Source: Coprobacillus sp. CAG:605
Lineage (GTDB): Bacteria; Bacillota_I; Bacilli_A; RF39; UBA660
DNA: 13,869 bases
Assembly: GCA_000433255.1 (NCBI GenBank)
Contig: HF998215.1
Span: forward strand, 28,448 to 42,316
Direction of reading: 5' to 3'
The notes beneath the pieces were generated by a model. That model had not been told where the DNA came from and ran no database searches. It saw nothing but the letters and a program-made list of their open reading frames with translations. Position numbers and translations under genes: made by a program. Below are positions 1-6,978 of the stretch, one piece after another. How positions within the stretch are numbered: the first letter of the stretch is position 1; every line of letters begins with the position of its first letter.

Positions 1-364
1 GGTAATTAGCAAAATCATTGTAATTAATATCACTCATACCTGCCTTAACATTATTTGATATCTCTTCCATAACTTGGTAACCCTTAGTCATTTTATAATC
101 AACAGCAATAATCTCTTCCTTATCATTCTTCACAATCTCAATTATATTATCAATAATATCCTTCTTCAAAGTCTCCGTATCAATATAATCCATAATTAGC
201 TTATCATTATACATCTTAATATTGTTTTTACTTATCAAGATTAACTTATTAGACATCTTAAGTCCTAATCGGTTCACCATAAAAATCGTCAACACCAAAA
301 TACCTATAACAATAATATAAAATTCTAACTTTAAATAACTTCTCTTACTTTTAAATCTTCTCAT
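1..364 (-). CDS. yunB: Probable sporulation protein YunB, 5' part only (runs off the left edge)
   Basis: The reading frame is open from an ATG at 362-364 to the window edge, giving 121 complete codons. The protein starts with a basic segment (MRRFKSKRSYLKLEF), followed by one hydrophobic span at about residues 14-31, so it should be anchored in the membrane by its N-terminus. The rest is hydrophilic. The segment with DIIDNIIEIVKNDKEEIIAV, followed by a helix with regularly spaced Met and Ile, fits my memory of the YunB family (sporulation protein, role poorly known). That match is by eye and the C-terminal half is missing. A TATAAT at 370-375 lies only five bases before the ATG and no SD is visible, so the message may be leaderless. 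The dehydrogenase gene upstream ends in its own terminator, so this gene is probably transcribed separately. A different membrane-anchored protein is possible. Confidence 0.55.
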   Translation of the reverse strand, partial: MRRFKSKRSYLKLEFYIIVIGILVLTIFMVNRLGLKMSNKLILISKNNIKMYNDKLIMDYIDTETLKKDIIDNIIEIVKNDKEEIIAVDYKMTKGYQVMEEISNNVKAGMSDINYNDFANY

Positions 365-369
365 AATAC

Positions 370-375
370 ATTATA
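370..375 (-). promoter_or_regulatory. -10 element immediately before the yunB-like start codon
   Basis: A perfect TATAAT on the minus strand ends five bases before the ATG at 364. No clear -35 is seen at 16-18 bases. Transcription would start at or next to the ATG, which predicts a leaderless or nearly leaderless mRNA. This is inference from sequence only. Confidence 0.4.
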
Positions 376-380
376 TTTAG

Positions 381-411
381 AAAAAGAAAAAGTCATAACA
401 ATGTTACAACT
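381..411 (-). terminator. Rho-independent terminator of the alcohol dehydrogenase gene
   Basis: On the minus strand AGTTGTAAC pairs with GTTATGACT across a 3-base loop (nine pairs, two of them G-U). The T-rich tract TTTTCTTTTT follows. The wobble pairs form only in minus-strand RNA, which supports that direction. The stem begins at the dehydrogenase stop codon. Confidence 0.7.
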
Positions 412-1433
412 TAGTTATTAGGTTTAAAAATTATTTTTATCGCATCATTATCCATACTTGTTAAGCGTTCAAAAGCACTATTTGCAGCATCTATTGGAAT
501 TATATCATCAATATATTTAACAACATCTAACTTACGAATTCTTAATAGTTCAATAACATTATCAAACTCTTCTTCCGTATAGCCAATCGCACCCTTCATA
601 CTAACCTCGCCCATTACTGGCATAATCATTGGAACACTAATAGGGGCCATAGAAACACCAACTAATACTATCATACCACCATTTTTAACTAACATCATAG
701 CTTCACTAACAGCGGCACTATTACCACAAGCTTCAATTACTACATCAAAACCATTAGTCATAGCGACCAAATTAGGAATGGTATCTTTATTTAACGCATT
801 AAAGTACTCATCAACATAACCATAAGTTAAAGATTTTTTCCCACGGTTACGATTAGCCTCTACCATACAAACATAAGAAGCTCCATTCATTTTAGCAAAC
901 TCCGCAGCCATTAGACCGATAATTCCACCACCAATAACGCAAACTTTATCACCGACTTTGACATTAGCCAAATTAACCGCATGTAAAGACACTGCACTTG
1001 GTTCCACCATACAAGCTTCTTCATTTGAAATAATATCCGGTAATTTTCTTACCATATTTGGATGACACGCCGAAACCTCAGCATACCCTCCACTATAATC
1101 CAAAGACAACCCAACAGCATGACTCCAAGTTTCCTTACAATATTGAGGATTTCCATGTTTACAAGCATCGCACACCCCACAAGGTGATATAGGCAACCCC
1201 GTAATTCTATCTCCTACTTTTAAATCACTACGAGCCCCAGGATCAATTACCGTTCCACAAAACTCATGGCCCATAACTAAACCAACTGGTGCCCCCATAT
1301 CCCAATAATGAATATCCGAGCCACATATTCCACAAGTATTAACTCTAAAAACAACACTGCCATCTTTACTTGTTGGGGCAACTCTCGACTTAACTTCTAA
1401 CTTCTTTGGTCCTACTAGTTCAACACATTTCAT
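411..1433 (-). CDS. Zinc-dependent alcohol/polyol dehydrogenase (MDR superfamily)
   Basis: This 340-aa protein is a full-length medium-chain dehydrogenase. It oxidises an alcohol or polyol with a nicotinamide cofactor, probably in the cytosol. The N-terminal GroES-like domain holds the catalytic zinc signature: CGICGSDIH with Cys37, GHEF with His56-Glu57, and Glu144 in the MVEPSA motif. Cys85, Cys88, Cys91 and Cys99 form the four-cysteine structural zinc lobe. The Rossmann domain carries GGGIIG (168-173), and an acidic residue (Glu192) ends the second strand, which suggests NAD rather than NADP. Overall it resembles sorbitol, threonine or butanediol dehydrogenases, but the substrate cannot be fixed from sequence. 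No sugar transport or polyol operon lies next to it. It is divergent from the flavoprotein gene, with 95 bases between the two starts. Confidence 0.9.
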   Translation of the reverse strand: MKCVELVGPKKLEVKSRVAPTSKDGSVVFRVNTCGICGSDIHYWDMGAPVGLVMGHEFCGTVIDPGARSDLKVGDRITGLPISPCGVCDACKHGNPQYCKETWSHAVGLSLDYSGGYAEVSACHPNMVRKLPDIISNEEACMVEPSAVSLHAVNLANVKVGDKVCVIGGGIIGLMAAEFAKMNGASYVCMVEANRNRGKKSLTYGYVDEYFNALNKDTIPNLVAMTNGFDVVIEACGNSAAVSEAMMLVKNGGMIVLVGVSMAPISVPMIMPVMGEVSMKGAIGYTEEEFDNVIELLRIRKLDVVKYIDDIIPIDAANSAFERLTSMDNDAIKIIFKPNN

Positions 1434-1457
1434 ACTAATCCCACTTTCTACTATCTA

Positions 1458-1467
1458 TATAATATCA
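1458..1467. promoter_or_regulatory. Overlapping divergent -10 elements between the dehydrogenase and flavoprotein genes
   Basis: The plus strand reads TATAAT at 1458-1463. The minus strand reads TGATATTAT over 1459-1467, an extended -10 for the dehydrogenase. Neither has a good -35. The two would compete for the same DNA. The predicted leaders are about 60 bases on the plus strand and about 19 on the minus strand. Confidence 0.4.
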
Positions 1468-1528
1468 TAAATTTAACGTTTAGAATACTAATTTTTTGTT
1501 CATAATAAATTTGAAAGGATTTGATATT

Positions 1529-2065
1529 ATGATAATTGTTGTTGGTTCAAGAAGAGATGGTAACTCCCAAGAACTAGCCCACCTAGTTCAAGATATGTTA
1601 AATAAAGAAAGAATTTATTCTAAAATTATTGTACCTGGTAATCAAAAAATACACCTTTGTACAGGCTGTATGGATTGTGATAAAGACGGAGTTTGTGATT
1701 TTAAAGACGATATGGAACAAAATATTGAAGATATCAAAAATGATAATGTAATCATGTTCATTACTCCTACAAGGTGGAACCTCCTATCAGGAGATTTAAA
1801 AATATTTATTGATCGTCTAAACCCACTATATTCCAAAGGTCTACTTCGTGGTAAAAAACTAATTGCAGTATCTATTGGTTCCAAATCTCGTGATCTTTAC
1901 AGTACCGAAGCTAGTCTTAGTGACTTAATCAGCTTTGCTGAAGCCGCCAAAATGGATGTTGTCCTTGATAAACAATTTTATGATTGCCTAGATTTTAAAG
2001 ATATCTTAAAATATCAAGACGAAATTTCTAAATTTCTACTTGACGTCAAGCAGATTGTAAATTAA
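1529..2065 (+). CDS. NADPH-dependent FMN reductase-like flavoprotein with a CxxCxxC cluster
   Basis: A 178-aa flavodoxin-fold protein. The N-terminus has a beta strand followed by GSRRDGNSQ (6-14), the phosphate loop that binds FMN in the NADPH-dependent FMN reductase/iron-sulfur flavoprotein family. Next comes CTGCMDC (44-50) with a further Cys at 56, a spacing that in related proteins is redox-active or binds a cluster. The TPTRWNLLSGDLKIFIDR segment matches the family region around the flavin. It is likely a cytosolic quinone, nitro-compound or disulfide-type reductase; the substrate is unknown. The start is the ATG at 1529 because AAAGGA (1514-1519) sits nine bases upstream. A TTG further upstream at 1496 extends the frame but lacks this SD and adds residues outside the fold. 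A bidirectional hairpin terminator follows the stop codon. Confidence 0.85.
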   Translation: MIIVVGSRRDGNSQELAHLVQDMLNKERIYSKIIVPGNQKIHLCTGCMDCDKDGVCDFKDDMEQNIEDIKNDNVIMFITPTRWNLLSGDLKIFIDRLNPLYSKGLLRGKKLIAVSIGSKSRDLYSTEASLSDLISFAEAAKMDVVLDKQFYDCLDFKDILKYQDEISKFLLDVKQIVN

Positions 2066-2095
2066 AAACATAGCACCCCACTATGTTTTATTTTT
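2065..2095. terminator. Bidirectional Rho-independent terminator between convergent genes
   Basis: AAAACATAG (2065-2073) and CTATGTTTT (2081-2089) form a 9-bp stem with a 7-base loop. The plus strand continues with TTTTATTTTT and the minus strand with TTTTTAATTT, so it can serve both the flavoprotein gene and ynbB. The ynbB stop codon (2088-2090) overlaps the stem. Confidence 0.8.
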
Positions 2096-3308
2096 GAATA
2101 TTTTTTATTGCGTTTATAACCGCAAGCTTCCCATATTCATAAGTAATACCACCTTGTAAATAAGCAATATAAGGCTCTCTTATTGGGCCATCACAACTAA
2201 TTTCAATCGAACTTCCTTGAGTAAACGACCCACTTGCCATAATTATCTCATCATCATACCCAGGTGTACTAACCGGTATTGGTAAAACATTACTATCCAC
2301 CGCACTACAAAGCTGTATTCCTTGAATAAATTTAATTTGCTTTTCTTTATCATGAAATACCACTCTCGTTACAATATCACTTCTAGCCTCATTATACTTA
2401 GGATACACTTCTACTCCCATTTTTTCTAGTATATAACTTGCCAAGATACCAGTTTTCACCGCTGCACATACAGCTTGAGGTGCCATGTAAAGTCCTTGTA
2501 AAAAGAAACGATTATTATTTAACGATGGTCCAATTTCCTTACCTTCTCCTGGCGCCGTTAATCTCTCAGCACAAAGTCCCACTAAATCTTTTCTACCAGC
2601 AATATAAGCTCCTGTACTAGCAATACCAGCCCCTAAATTTTTTATTAACGAACCAACTATAATATCCGCTCCACATTCCAAAGGCTCCTTCGTATTAACA
2701 AATTCACAATAACAATTATCTACCATAATAATAATATTTTTATCAATACTCTTAATCAACTTAGCAACTTTCTCTATTTTATCTAAACTAATAGTATCTC
2801 TATTGGCATAACCTACTGATCTTTGAATCTCAATTACTTTTACGGAATGTATCTTTAAATACTCAGCAATTTTATCATAATCAAAATCATTATCAACTAA
2901 ATCAATCTGATCATAATCTATCTTATAAGACTTTAAAGAACTAGCATTTTCTCTTATCCCAATAACCTCGTCTAACGTATCATATGGTTTACCATTTATT
3001 GATAACAATGTATCTCCCGGACGAAGTAACGCAAATAAAGTAACCGTTAAAGCATGCGTCCCACTAATTAACTGCGTTCTAACTAAAGCATCTTCCGCTC
3101 CTAAAACACTAGCAAATATACGCTCTATCTTATCTCTTCCAGTATCATTATACCCATACCCATTAGTCGTATTAAAATCACTTTCACTTAAATTTTCTTT
3201 CTTAAAAGCATCCAATACCTTCTTACTATTAAATAAACAAATATCTTCTTGTTTACTATATAACTCTTTATTATTTAATTCACATTCTAAAACTAAATCT
3301 TCTATCAT
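2088..3308 (-). CDS. ynbB: Methionine gamma-lyase family PLP protein, YnbB / aluminium resistance type
   Basis: A 406-aa fold-type I PLP enzyme of the YnbB/aluminium-resistance-protein branch related to cystathionine and methionine gamma-lyases. Visible marks are NGYGYNDTGRDKIERIFA (50-67), SGTHAL (82-87), VDNCYCEF (196-203) with the cofactor-contacting Asp197, and VGSLIKNLGAG (218-228), where Lys223 should hold PLP. Downstream come QRSVGYA-type and GSFTQGSSIE segments typical of this branch. The length is normal. The in vivo reaction is not settled for the family, and the link to aluminium resistance is an old label. It overlaps the SDR gene by one base (TAATG). A strong GGAGGT SD (3317-3322) lies eight bases before its ATG, so it is translationally coupled and co-transcribed with the SDR. 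In B. subtilis ynbB lies near hflX and glnR; that context is absent here. Confidence 0.9.
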   Translation of the reverse strand: MIEDLVLECELNNKELYSKQEDICLFNSKKVLDAFKKENLSESDFNTTNGYGYNDTGRDKIERIFASVLGAEDALVRTQLISGTHALTVTLFALLRPGDTLLSINGKPYDTLDEVIGIRENASSLKSYKIDYDQIDLVDNDFDYDKIAEYLKIHSVKVIEIQRSVGYANRDTISLDKIEKVAKLIKSIDKNIIIMVDNCYCEFVNTKEPLECGADIIVGSLIKNLGAGIASTGAYIAGRKDLVGLCAERLTAPGEGKEIGPSLNNNRFFLQGLYMAPQAVCAAVKTGILASYILEKMGVEVYPKYNEARSDIVTRVVFHDKEKQIKFIQGIQLCSAVDSNVLPIPVSTPGYDDEIIMASGSFTQGSSIEISCDGPIREPYIAYLQGGITYEYGKLAVINAIKNIQK

Positions 3309-4000
3309 TACTTCAAACCTCCATCAACTCTTATTAACGTTTTATTTACATAACTAGCGTTATCGCTACATAAAAACTCAATAACATTGGCAATTTCTTC
3401 TGGGTCTGCAAAACGTCCTAGTAAAATTTTTTCTTCTTCAGCTTTTTTGAATTCTTCACTCAAAGTTTCATTCATTTTCGTATTAACCCAACCCGGTGCC
3501 ACCGCATTAACTCGTAAATTTGGAGCCAACATATTCGCCATATTTTGCATTAAAGATATAACTCCAGCCTTTGAGGCATCATAGTCAATACTTTCAATAT
3601 AAGGTGTATCTACCCCATTCGTACTTGAAACAAAAATAATCTCCCCACCACTATTTATCTTCTTTACTAAAAGCTTTGTCAAATAATAAGTACCTGTCAA
3701 ATTAGTGTTAACCACTTCACTAAATTCTTCATAAGTTTTTAAGTTAAAATCATTATCCAAAGCAATACCTGCATTATTAATTAAAATATCAATATTATCT
3801 AACTTCGATACTAACTCTTCAATAGAATTTTTATCATTCAAATCAAGTCTATATCCTTTAATATTATATTTTTCTTCTAACTTTAAAGCCTTAGTTTCAT
3901 CACTACAATAAGTAAATATAACCTCATAATTTAAAACTAACTTAGATAAAGTTGCTAAACCAATACCCGAAGTTCCCCCTGTAATAAGTACTTTTTTCAT
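3308..4000 (-). CDS. Short-chain dehydrogenase/reductase, FabG-like
   Basis: A 230-aa classical SDR. TGGTSGIG (7-14) is the nicotinamide-binding glycine motif and NNAG (75-78) the structural motif. Asn100, Ser126, Tyr140 and Lys144 form the catalytic tetrad, although one residue is inserted between Ser and Tyr compared with FabG. APGWVNT (168-174) and the C-terminal RVDGG are also present. It reduces or oxidises a carbonyl/hydroxyl group in the cytosol. It could be a 3-oxoacyl-ACP reductase, but no other fatty-acid gene is nearby, and its only operon partner is ynbB, so the substrate stays open. It is the first gene of the operon, transcribed from an extended -10 at 4025-4030. The segment after the glycine motif (TYCSDETKALKLEE) is consistent with either NADH or NADPH. 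Confidence 0.88.
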   Translation of the reverse strand: MKKVLITGGTSGIGLATLSKLVLNYEVIFTYCSDETKALKLEEKYNIKGYRLDLNDKNSIEELVSKLDNIDILINNAGIALDNDFNLKTYEEFSEVVNTNLTGTYYLTKLLVKKINSGGEIIFVSSTNGVDTPYIESIDYDASKAGVISLMQNMANMLAPNLRVNAVAPGWVNTKMNETLSEEFKKAEEEKILLGRFADPEEIANVIEFLCSDNASYVNKTLIRVDGGLK

Positions 4001-4024
4001 ATTTATCAGTCCTTTTCACTTCGT

Positions 4025-4033
4025 ATTATATCA
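4025..4033 (-). promoter_or_regulatory. Extended -10 promoter of the SDR-ynbB operon
   Basis: The minus strand reads TGATATAAT, a perfect -10 with the TGn extension. The -35 is poor (TGTAAA at a 15-base spacing). The start of transcription should lie near 4018, about 18 bases before the SDR ATG. Confidence 0.6.
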
Positions 4034-4045
4034 TAATTTAAAGAT

Positions 4046-4074
4046 TTTACATTTAAAAATATAAATGCTATACT
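4046..4074 (+). promoter_or_regulatory. Sigma-A promoter of the PAP2 gene
   Basis: TTTACA (4046-4051) and TATACT (4069-4074) are separated by 17 bases, with a TGc extension before the -10. The predicted leader is about 18 bases and contains the SD AAAGGAG (4083-4089). Confidence 0.75.
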
Positions 4075-4098
4075 ACTATAATAAAGGAGTTTATTATC

Positions 4099-4746
4099 AT
4101 GAAAAAAACATTAAAATTTATTAAGAAAAATTTTCTTTGGTTAATTGCTTTCGCTGGCCTAACCATATTTACATTTATTGTCAGAAGACTATTTACTAAC
4201 AACATATCCCATATTGATTCATTCGTTTATGATCACATCAAATGGCTTATTTGTCCTCCTCTTACCCAGGTATTTAAAGTAATAACTGAATTTGGTAACT
4301 TTTATATCATGACCTTCATTTTAATAATTATTCTAATTACTGGTAAGGATAAAAGTTTTAAAAAGTATTTTACTATCAACTACGGTCTAGTCGCGTTACT
4401 CAACGTTTTCTTAAAAAGTATTTTCGAAAGACAGCGTCCAGTTGACATTAACTTGATAGTCGAAAAAGGATTCAGCTTTCCTTCAGGACATTCCATGGTC
4501 AGCTTTGCCTTCTATGGCTTTCTTGCTTACTACATATATCATAGTAACTTAAAGAAACCAACTAAGTACTTCTTAATCATCTTACAAGGTATCATTGTTT
4601 GTTTAATTGGTCTAAGTAGAATTTATCTTGGTGCCCATTACTTTACAGATGTTATTGGTGGTTTTAGTATAACTGCTGTCTACTTAGTTTTATACATTAA
4701 ATTTGTTTATCAAAACCAATTAGCCAAAGAAAAAGAAGTTAAATAA
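4099..4746 (+). CDS. PAP2 family membrane phosphatase
   Basis: A 215-aa integral membrane protein with about six hydrophobic spans (roughly 12-30, 67-82, 92-107, 132-148, 157-172 and 186-204). It contains the complete PAP2 triad of motifs: K106-x6-R113-P114; P128-S129-G130-H131; and S173-R174-x5-H180-x3-D184. His131 and His180 are the expected acid/base and nucleophile. Family members dephosphorylate undecaprenyl pyrophosphate, phosphatidate or phosphatidylglycerophosphate at the membrane. The organisation is closest to the BcrC/PgpB-like group, but the lipid cannot be chosen from sequence. The start is supported by the SD and a consensus promoter immediately upstream. Its last eight bases overlap the 3' end of the convergent AAA ATPase gene. 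Confidence 0.92.
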   Translation: MKKTLKFIKKNFLWLIAFAGLTIFTFIVRRLFTNNISHIDSFVYDHIKWLICPPLTQVFKVITEFGNFYIMTFILIIILITGKDKSFKKYFTINYGLVALLNVFLKSIFERQRPVDINLIVEKGFSFPSGHSMVSFAFYGFLAYYIYHSNLKKPTKYFLIILQGIIVCLIGLSRIYLGAHYFTDVIGGFSITAVYLVLYIKFVYQNQLAKEKEVK

Positions 4747-4750
4747 CTTC
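4726..4750 (-). terminator. Terminator of the AAA ATPase gene, embedded in the PAP2 3' end
   Basis: GAAGTT (minus strand, from 4750) pairs with AACTTC across a 4-base loop and is followed by TTTTTCTTT. The hairpin lies in the overlap of the two convergent stop regions. It works on the minus strand only, because the plus strand has no T tract. The stem is short. Confidence 0.5.
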
Positions 4751-5665
4751 GTCTAAATTAGTATTTTCTTCCCTAAGGATATCGGCAAATTCAACCTTAA
4801 ATCGAGCCATATCCTTTTTCTTTGAATCTTCATACACATTTTTACAATTAGCAATAGCTTGATATATATGACGCATTTTAACTTCTCTACTATTTTCAAA
4901 TAAAGCATATGTAAAGGCATTTGATAAAATAGTTAAGCAAATATCGGGATAACGCGACGCAATTTCATATACTCTTTTATACTCATCTGTCATATCCACA
5001 ATAAACGCCATAATTTTTTCTTTAATAAAATCCGTATAATTAAGTTTTACACCAATTTGTTTTTCTAACTTAGGATAAGTACCCATAAGAATTTTAATGG
5101 TTGTTTCTCTATCTGCTTCCACTACATCAACTTTTTGAAATCTTCTCAAAAACGCTCTATCTCTTAATATATATTGTTCATATTCTTCAGTTGTCGTAGC
5201 TCCTATCATTTTAATTTCACCACGATCTAATCCAGCCTTAAACATGTTAGCAAAATCCATTCCTGAAGCAGTACTTGAACCCTTTACTAAAAGATGAGTT
5301 TCATCAATAAACACAATCGTCTTTTGACGACTAGCTAGCTCTTTAACTAATAAATCCACACGTGATTCACTTTGACCTGCAACATTATAGTCCCCCATTA
5401 AAGAAGTTACATTAAGTTTATACAAATCATAACCAAATAAAGCATTAGGAACCATATTATTTTTAATACGATAAGCCAGTCCTTCTACTATAGCAGTTTT
5501 ACCAATACCTGGTTTACCAACTAAAAGTGCTGATTTTTCTGGCGTAAGCATGATTAAAATAACTTGTTTTATTTCTTCTTCTCTACCAATTGCCGGATCA
5601 GTTACATACTCTTTCTCAATTAAATTTTGTCCATATATATCTAAAATACTAACTTGATTGTCCAT
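4739..5665 (-). CDS. Stand-alone AAA+ ATPase resembling the first ATPase domain of ClpA/ClpB
   Basis: A 308-aa protein that aligns by eye with the D1 ring domain of ClpB/ClpC. The linker LDIYGQNL..DPAIGREEEI (8-32) leads into Walker A GKPGIGKT (50-57). Then come Walker B TIVFIDE (116-122), a sensor-1 region GATTTEEY (155-162) and an arginine-finger segment RDRAFLRRF (168-176). There is no N-terminal substrate domain, no coiled-coil M domain and no second AAA ring, so it is about a third of a normal ClpB. It may act as a small unfoldase or remodeller; its partner is unknown. The chosen start is the ATG at 5663-5665, with SD AAAGGAG (5674-5680) eight bases upstream. An in-frame ATG at 5722 would add 19 non-family residues and overlap the tRNA terminator. 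Confidence 0.85.
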   Translation of the reverse strand: MDNQVSILDIYGQNLIEKEYVTDPAIGREEEIKQVILIMLTPEKSALLVGKPGIGKTAIVEGLAYRIKNNMVPNALFGYDLYKLNVTSLMGDYNVAGQSESRVDLLVKELASRQKTIVFIDETHLLVKGSSTASGMDFANMFKAGLDRGEIKMIGATTTEEYEQYILRDRAFLRRFQKVDVVEADRETTIKILMGTYPKLEKQIGVKLNYTDFIKEKIMAFIVDMTDEYKRVYEIASRYPDICLTILSNAFTYALFENSREVKMRHIYQAIANCKNVYEDSKKKDMARFKVEFADILREENTNLDEVI

Positions 5666-5699
5666 TTTTTCATCTCCTTTATCATTATATCGAAAAATA

Positions 5700-5737
5700 G
5701 CCAAAAAGAAAAGCAAATCCATTAACTAGATTTGCTT
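5700..5737 (-). terminator. Rho-independent terminator of tRNA-Asn
   Basis: AAGCAAATC and GATTTGCTT form a perfect 9-bp stem (5711-5719 with 5729-5737) around a 9-base loop. On the minus strand it is followed by TTTTCTTTTT. It ends the tRNA transcript before the AAA ATPase gene. Confidence 0.8.
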
Positions 5738-5749
5738 AATAAACATAAA

Positions 5750-5825
5750 TGGCGCCTGATGTAGGACTCGAACCTACGACCTAACGGTTAACAGCCGTGC
5801 GCTCTACCGACTGAGCTAATCAGGC
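5750..5825 (-). tRNA. tRNA-Asn (anticodon GUU), CCA encoded
   Basis: The 76-base RNA folds into a cloverleaf. It has a 7-bp acceptor stem GCCTGAT/ATCAGGC, a D arm GCTC/GAGC, and a T arm GTAGG-TTCGAGT-CCTAC. The anticodon loop CTGTTAA gives GUU for asparagine. The discriminator base is G and the 3' CCA is in the DNA. The bottom pair of the anticodon stem (27-43) is C-U and so unpaired. It is the only tRNA here, with its own promoter and terminator. Confidence 0.95.
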
Positions 5826-5838
5826 AACTTACTCACTA

Positions 5839-5867
5839 ATTATATAAAAACCCATTCGATTAGTCAA
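5839..5867 (-). promoter_or_regulatory. Consensus sigma-A promoter of tRNA-Asn
   Basis: On the minus strand TTGACT (5862-5867) and TATAAT (5839-5844) are separated by exactly 17 bases. Transcription should start near 5832, leaving a very short 5' leader before the tRNA. This is the best promoter match in the window, as expected for a stable RNA gene. Confidence 0.88.
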
Positions 5868-5918
5868 TACAAAATTAGTGATTTTTTTAAAATTTTTGCT
5901 ACTTTTTTAATTTTCGTT

Positions 5919-6278
5919 CTAATTTAATACCATATTACCAGGATAATCATAATTATCTATCTCATTTATATCCTCTAATAAGTAGCAAATTCTATTAACC
6001 TCTAAGTATTTCTTGAAACTTTCATAAGAACCGGATATAAACGCCTCATAAAAATATCCAAAAAAAGGTATCTCTACTTTGTCATTTATTATTCCCGTTC
6101 CCACTAAATAGCTACGTACTAAAGCATTATCCTTAGTATTATATGTAACTAAATTAATTGGTGATATCAAAACCTTACCTAAACCAACTACTTGATTATC
6201 ATTTTCCACACCTAATTCTATCAAATAATCATTATTTTTTAATCTAGTTATTTCTTCTACTATATCCTTGCTTTTCAT
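5919..6278 (-). CDS. Hypothetical protein of 119 residues
   Basis: I do not recognise this family. The protein is acidic, soluble-looking, and has no membrane span or signal peptide. It has an N-terminal helix (KSKDIVEEITRLKNN), then alternating hydrophobic strands (VVGLGKVLISPINLVTY, ALVRSYLVGTGII), an aromatic patch (IPFFGYFYEAFISGSY) and an acidic C-terminal third. This could be a small alpha/beta fold. It starts four bases after the stop codon of the pseudouridine synthase gene, so the two are probably co-transcribed. A possible SD GAGGTG (6292-6297) lies 13 bases upstream, farther than usual, inside the preceding gene. It ends with TAG, and no clear terminator follows before the tRNA promoter. 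The length and codon use fit a real gene. Confidence 0.7.
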   Translation of the reverse strand: MKSKDIVEEITRLKNNDYLIELGVENDNQVVGLGKVLISPINLVTYNTKDNALVRSYLVGTGIINDKVEIPFFGYFYEAFISGSYESFKKYLEVNRICYLLEDINEIDNYDYPGNMVLN

Positions 6279-6282
6279 AGAG

Positions 6283-6939
6283 TTAAAACTTCACCTCATC
6301 ATATCCCAAATAAAATTGCTTTGGCACCTTACAATTAAATTCCATTTTTATATTTTTAAAAGGATGCACTATTACTAAATGATAATGATGTAATGCCAGC
6401 CTTCCAATTCCATTAGACTTTGCTTCATACTTCTTATCGCCAATAATTGGATGTCCTAAATAACTCATTGTTGCTCTAATTTGATTTTTTCGTCCCGTCT
6501 TTATATTAATCTTAAGCATCGAACTACTCTTATTAGTACTTATAACTTCATAAGAAGTAATCGCTTTCTTACCCAAATTTTTATCTGGTGTTACAAAAAC
6601 CTGTAAACTCTTAGTCTCTCTAAGATAGCAAGTAATCGTATCTTTCTTTTTCTCCATATGACCTTCAACTAGGGCAATATACTCTCTAGTAAAACAATCC
6701 CAGTTCTTTTGCAACTCATTTTTCATACGTTCAGTCTTTGCAAACAATACAATACCCGAAGTATCTTTATCTAATCTATGAACAATAAAAACCTTTTGAT
6801 TTTTCTTTCTAATGTATTCTCTTACTTCATGATATAAAGTATGTTCCTTATTCTTCTCTGTACCTACCGTTAATAACTTACTTGGTTTATTAACAACTAA
6901 TAATTCTTTATCTTCATATATAATATCTAACTTTTTCAT
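6283..6939 (-). CDS. RluA-family RNA pseudouridine synthase
   Basis: A 218-aa enzyme that isomerises uridine to pseudouridine in rRNA or tRNA. Family marks are the N-terminal IIYEDKELLVVNKPSKLL (6-23), the catalytic loop HRLDKDTSG (54-62) with Asp57 as nucleophile, and GRKNQIR followed by GHPIIGDKKY, then RLALHHYHLVIVHP. It lacks an N-terminal S4 RNA-binding domain and starts directly at the catalytic core, so it is closer to RluA or the small Bacillus paralogues than to RluD. The target nucleotide cannot be deduced. It is first in a two-gene unit with the 119-aa hypothetical gene. An extended -10 (TGGTACAAT, 6955-6963) predicts a leader of only about ten bases, containing GAGG (6944-6947). 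Confidence 0.9.
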   Translation of the reverse strand: MKKLDIIYEDKELLVVNKPSKLLTVGTEKNKEHTLYHEVREYIRKKNQKVFIVHRLDKDTSGIVLFAKTERMKNELQKNWDCFTREYIALVEGHMEKKKDTITCYLRETKSLQVFVTPDKNLGKKAITSYEVISTNKSSSMLKINIKTGRKNQIRATMSYLGHPIIGDKKYEAKSNGIGRLALHHYHLVIVHPFKNIKMEFNCKVPKQFYLGYDEVKF

Positions 6940-6954
6940 AAAACCTCATGCATA

Positions 6955-6963
6955 ATTGTACCA
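6955..6963 (-). promoter_or_regulatory. Extended -10 of the pseudouridine synthase gene
   Basis: The minus strand reads TGGTACAAT, which places transcription start near 6948. The hexamer lies on the same bases as a possible -35 (TTGTAC, 6956-6961) of the divergent peptidase gene. Confidence 0.5.
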
Positions 6964-6978
6964 TAGAAATCAATTTAA

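Noticed and set aside
411..1433. Assignment of the dehydrogenase as threonine or sorbitol dehydrogenase
   Set aside because: The motifs are shared by the whole zinc MDR group, and no neighbour indicates the substrate.
1496..1528. TTG start for the flavoprotein at 1496
   Set aside because: The SD AAAGGA would lie inside the coding region and the ATG at 1529 begins exactly at the flavodoxin strand.
5666..5722. N-terminal extension of the AAA ATPase from an ATG at 5722
   Set aside because: It would reach into the tRNA terminator and adds a hydrophobic non-family segment. The ATG at 5665 has a strong SD and starts at the conserved linker.
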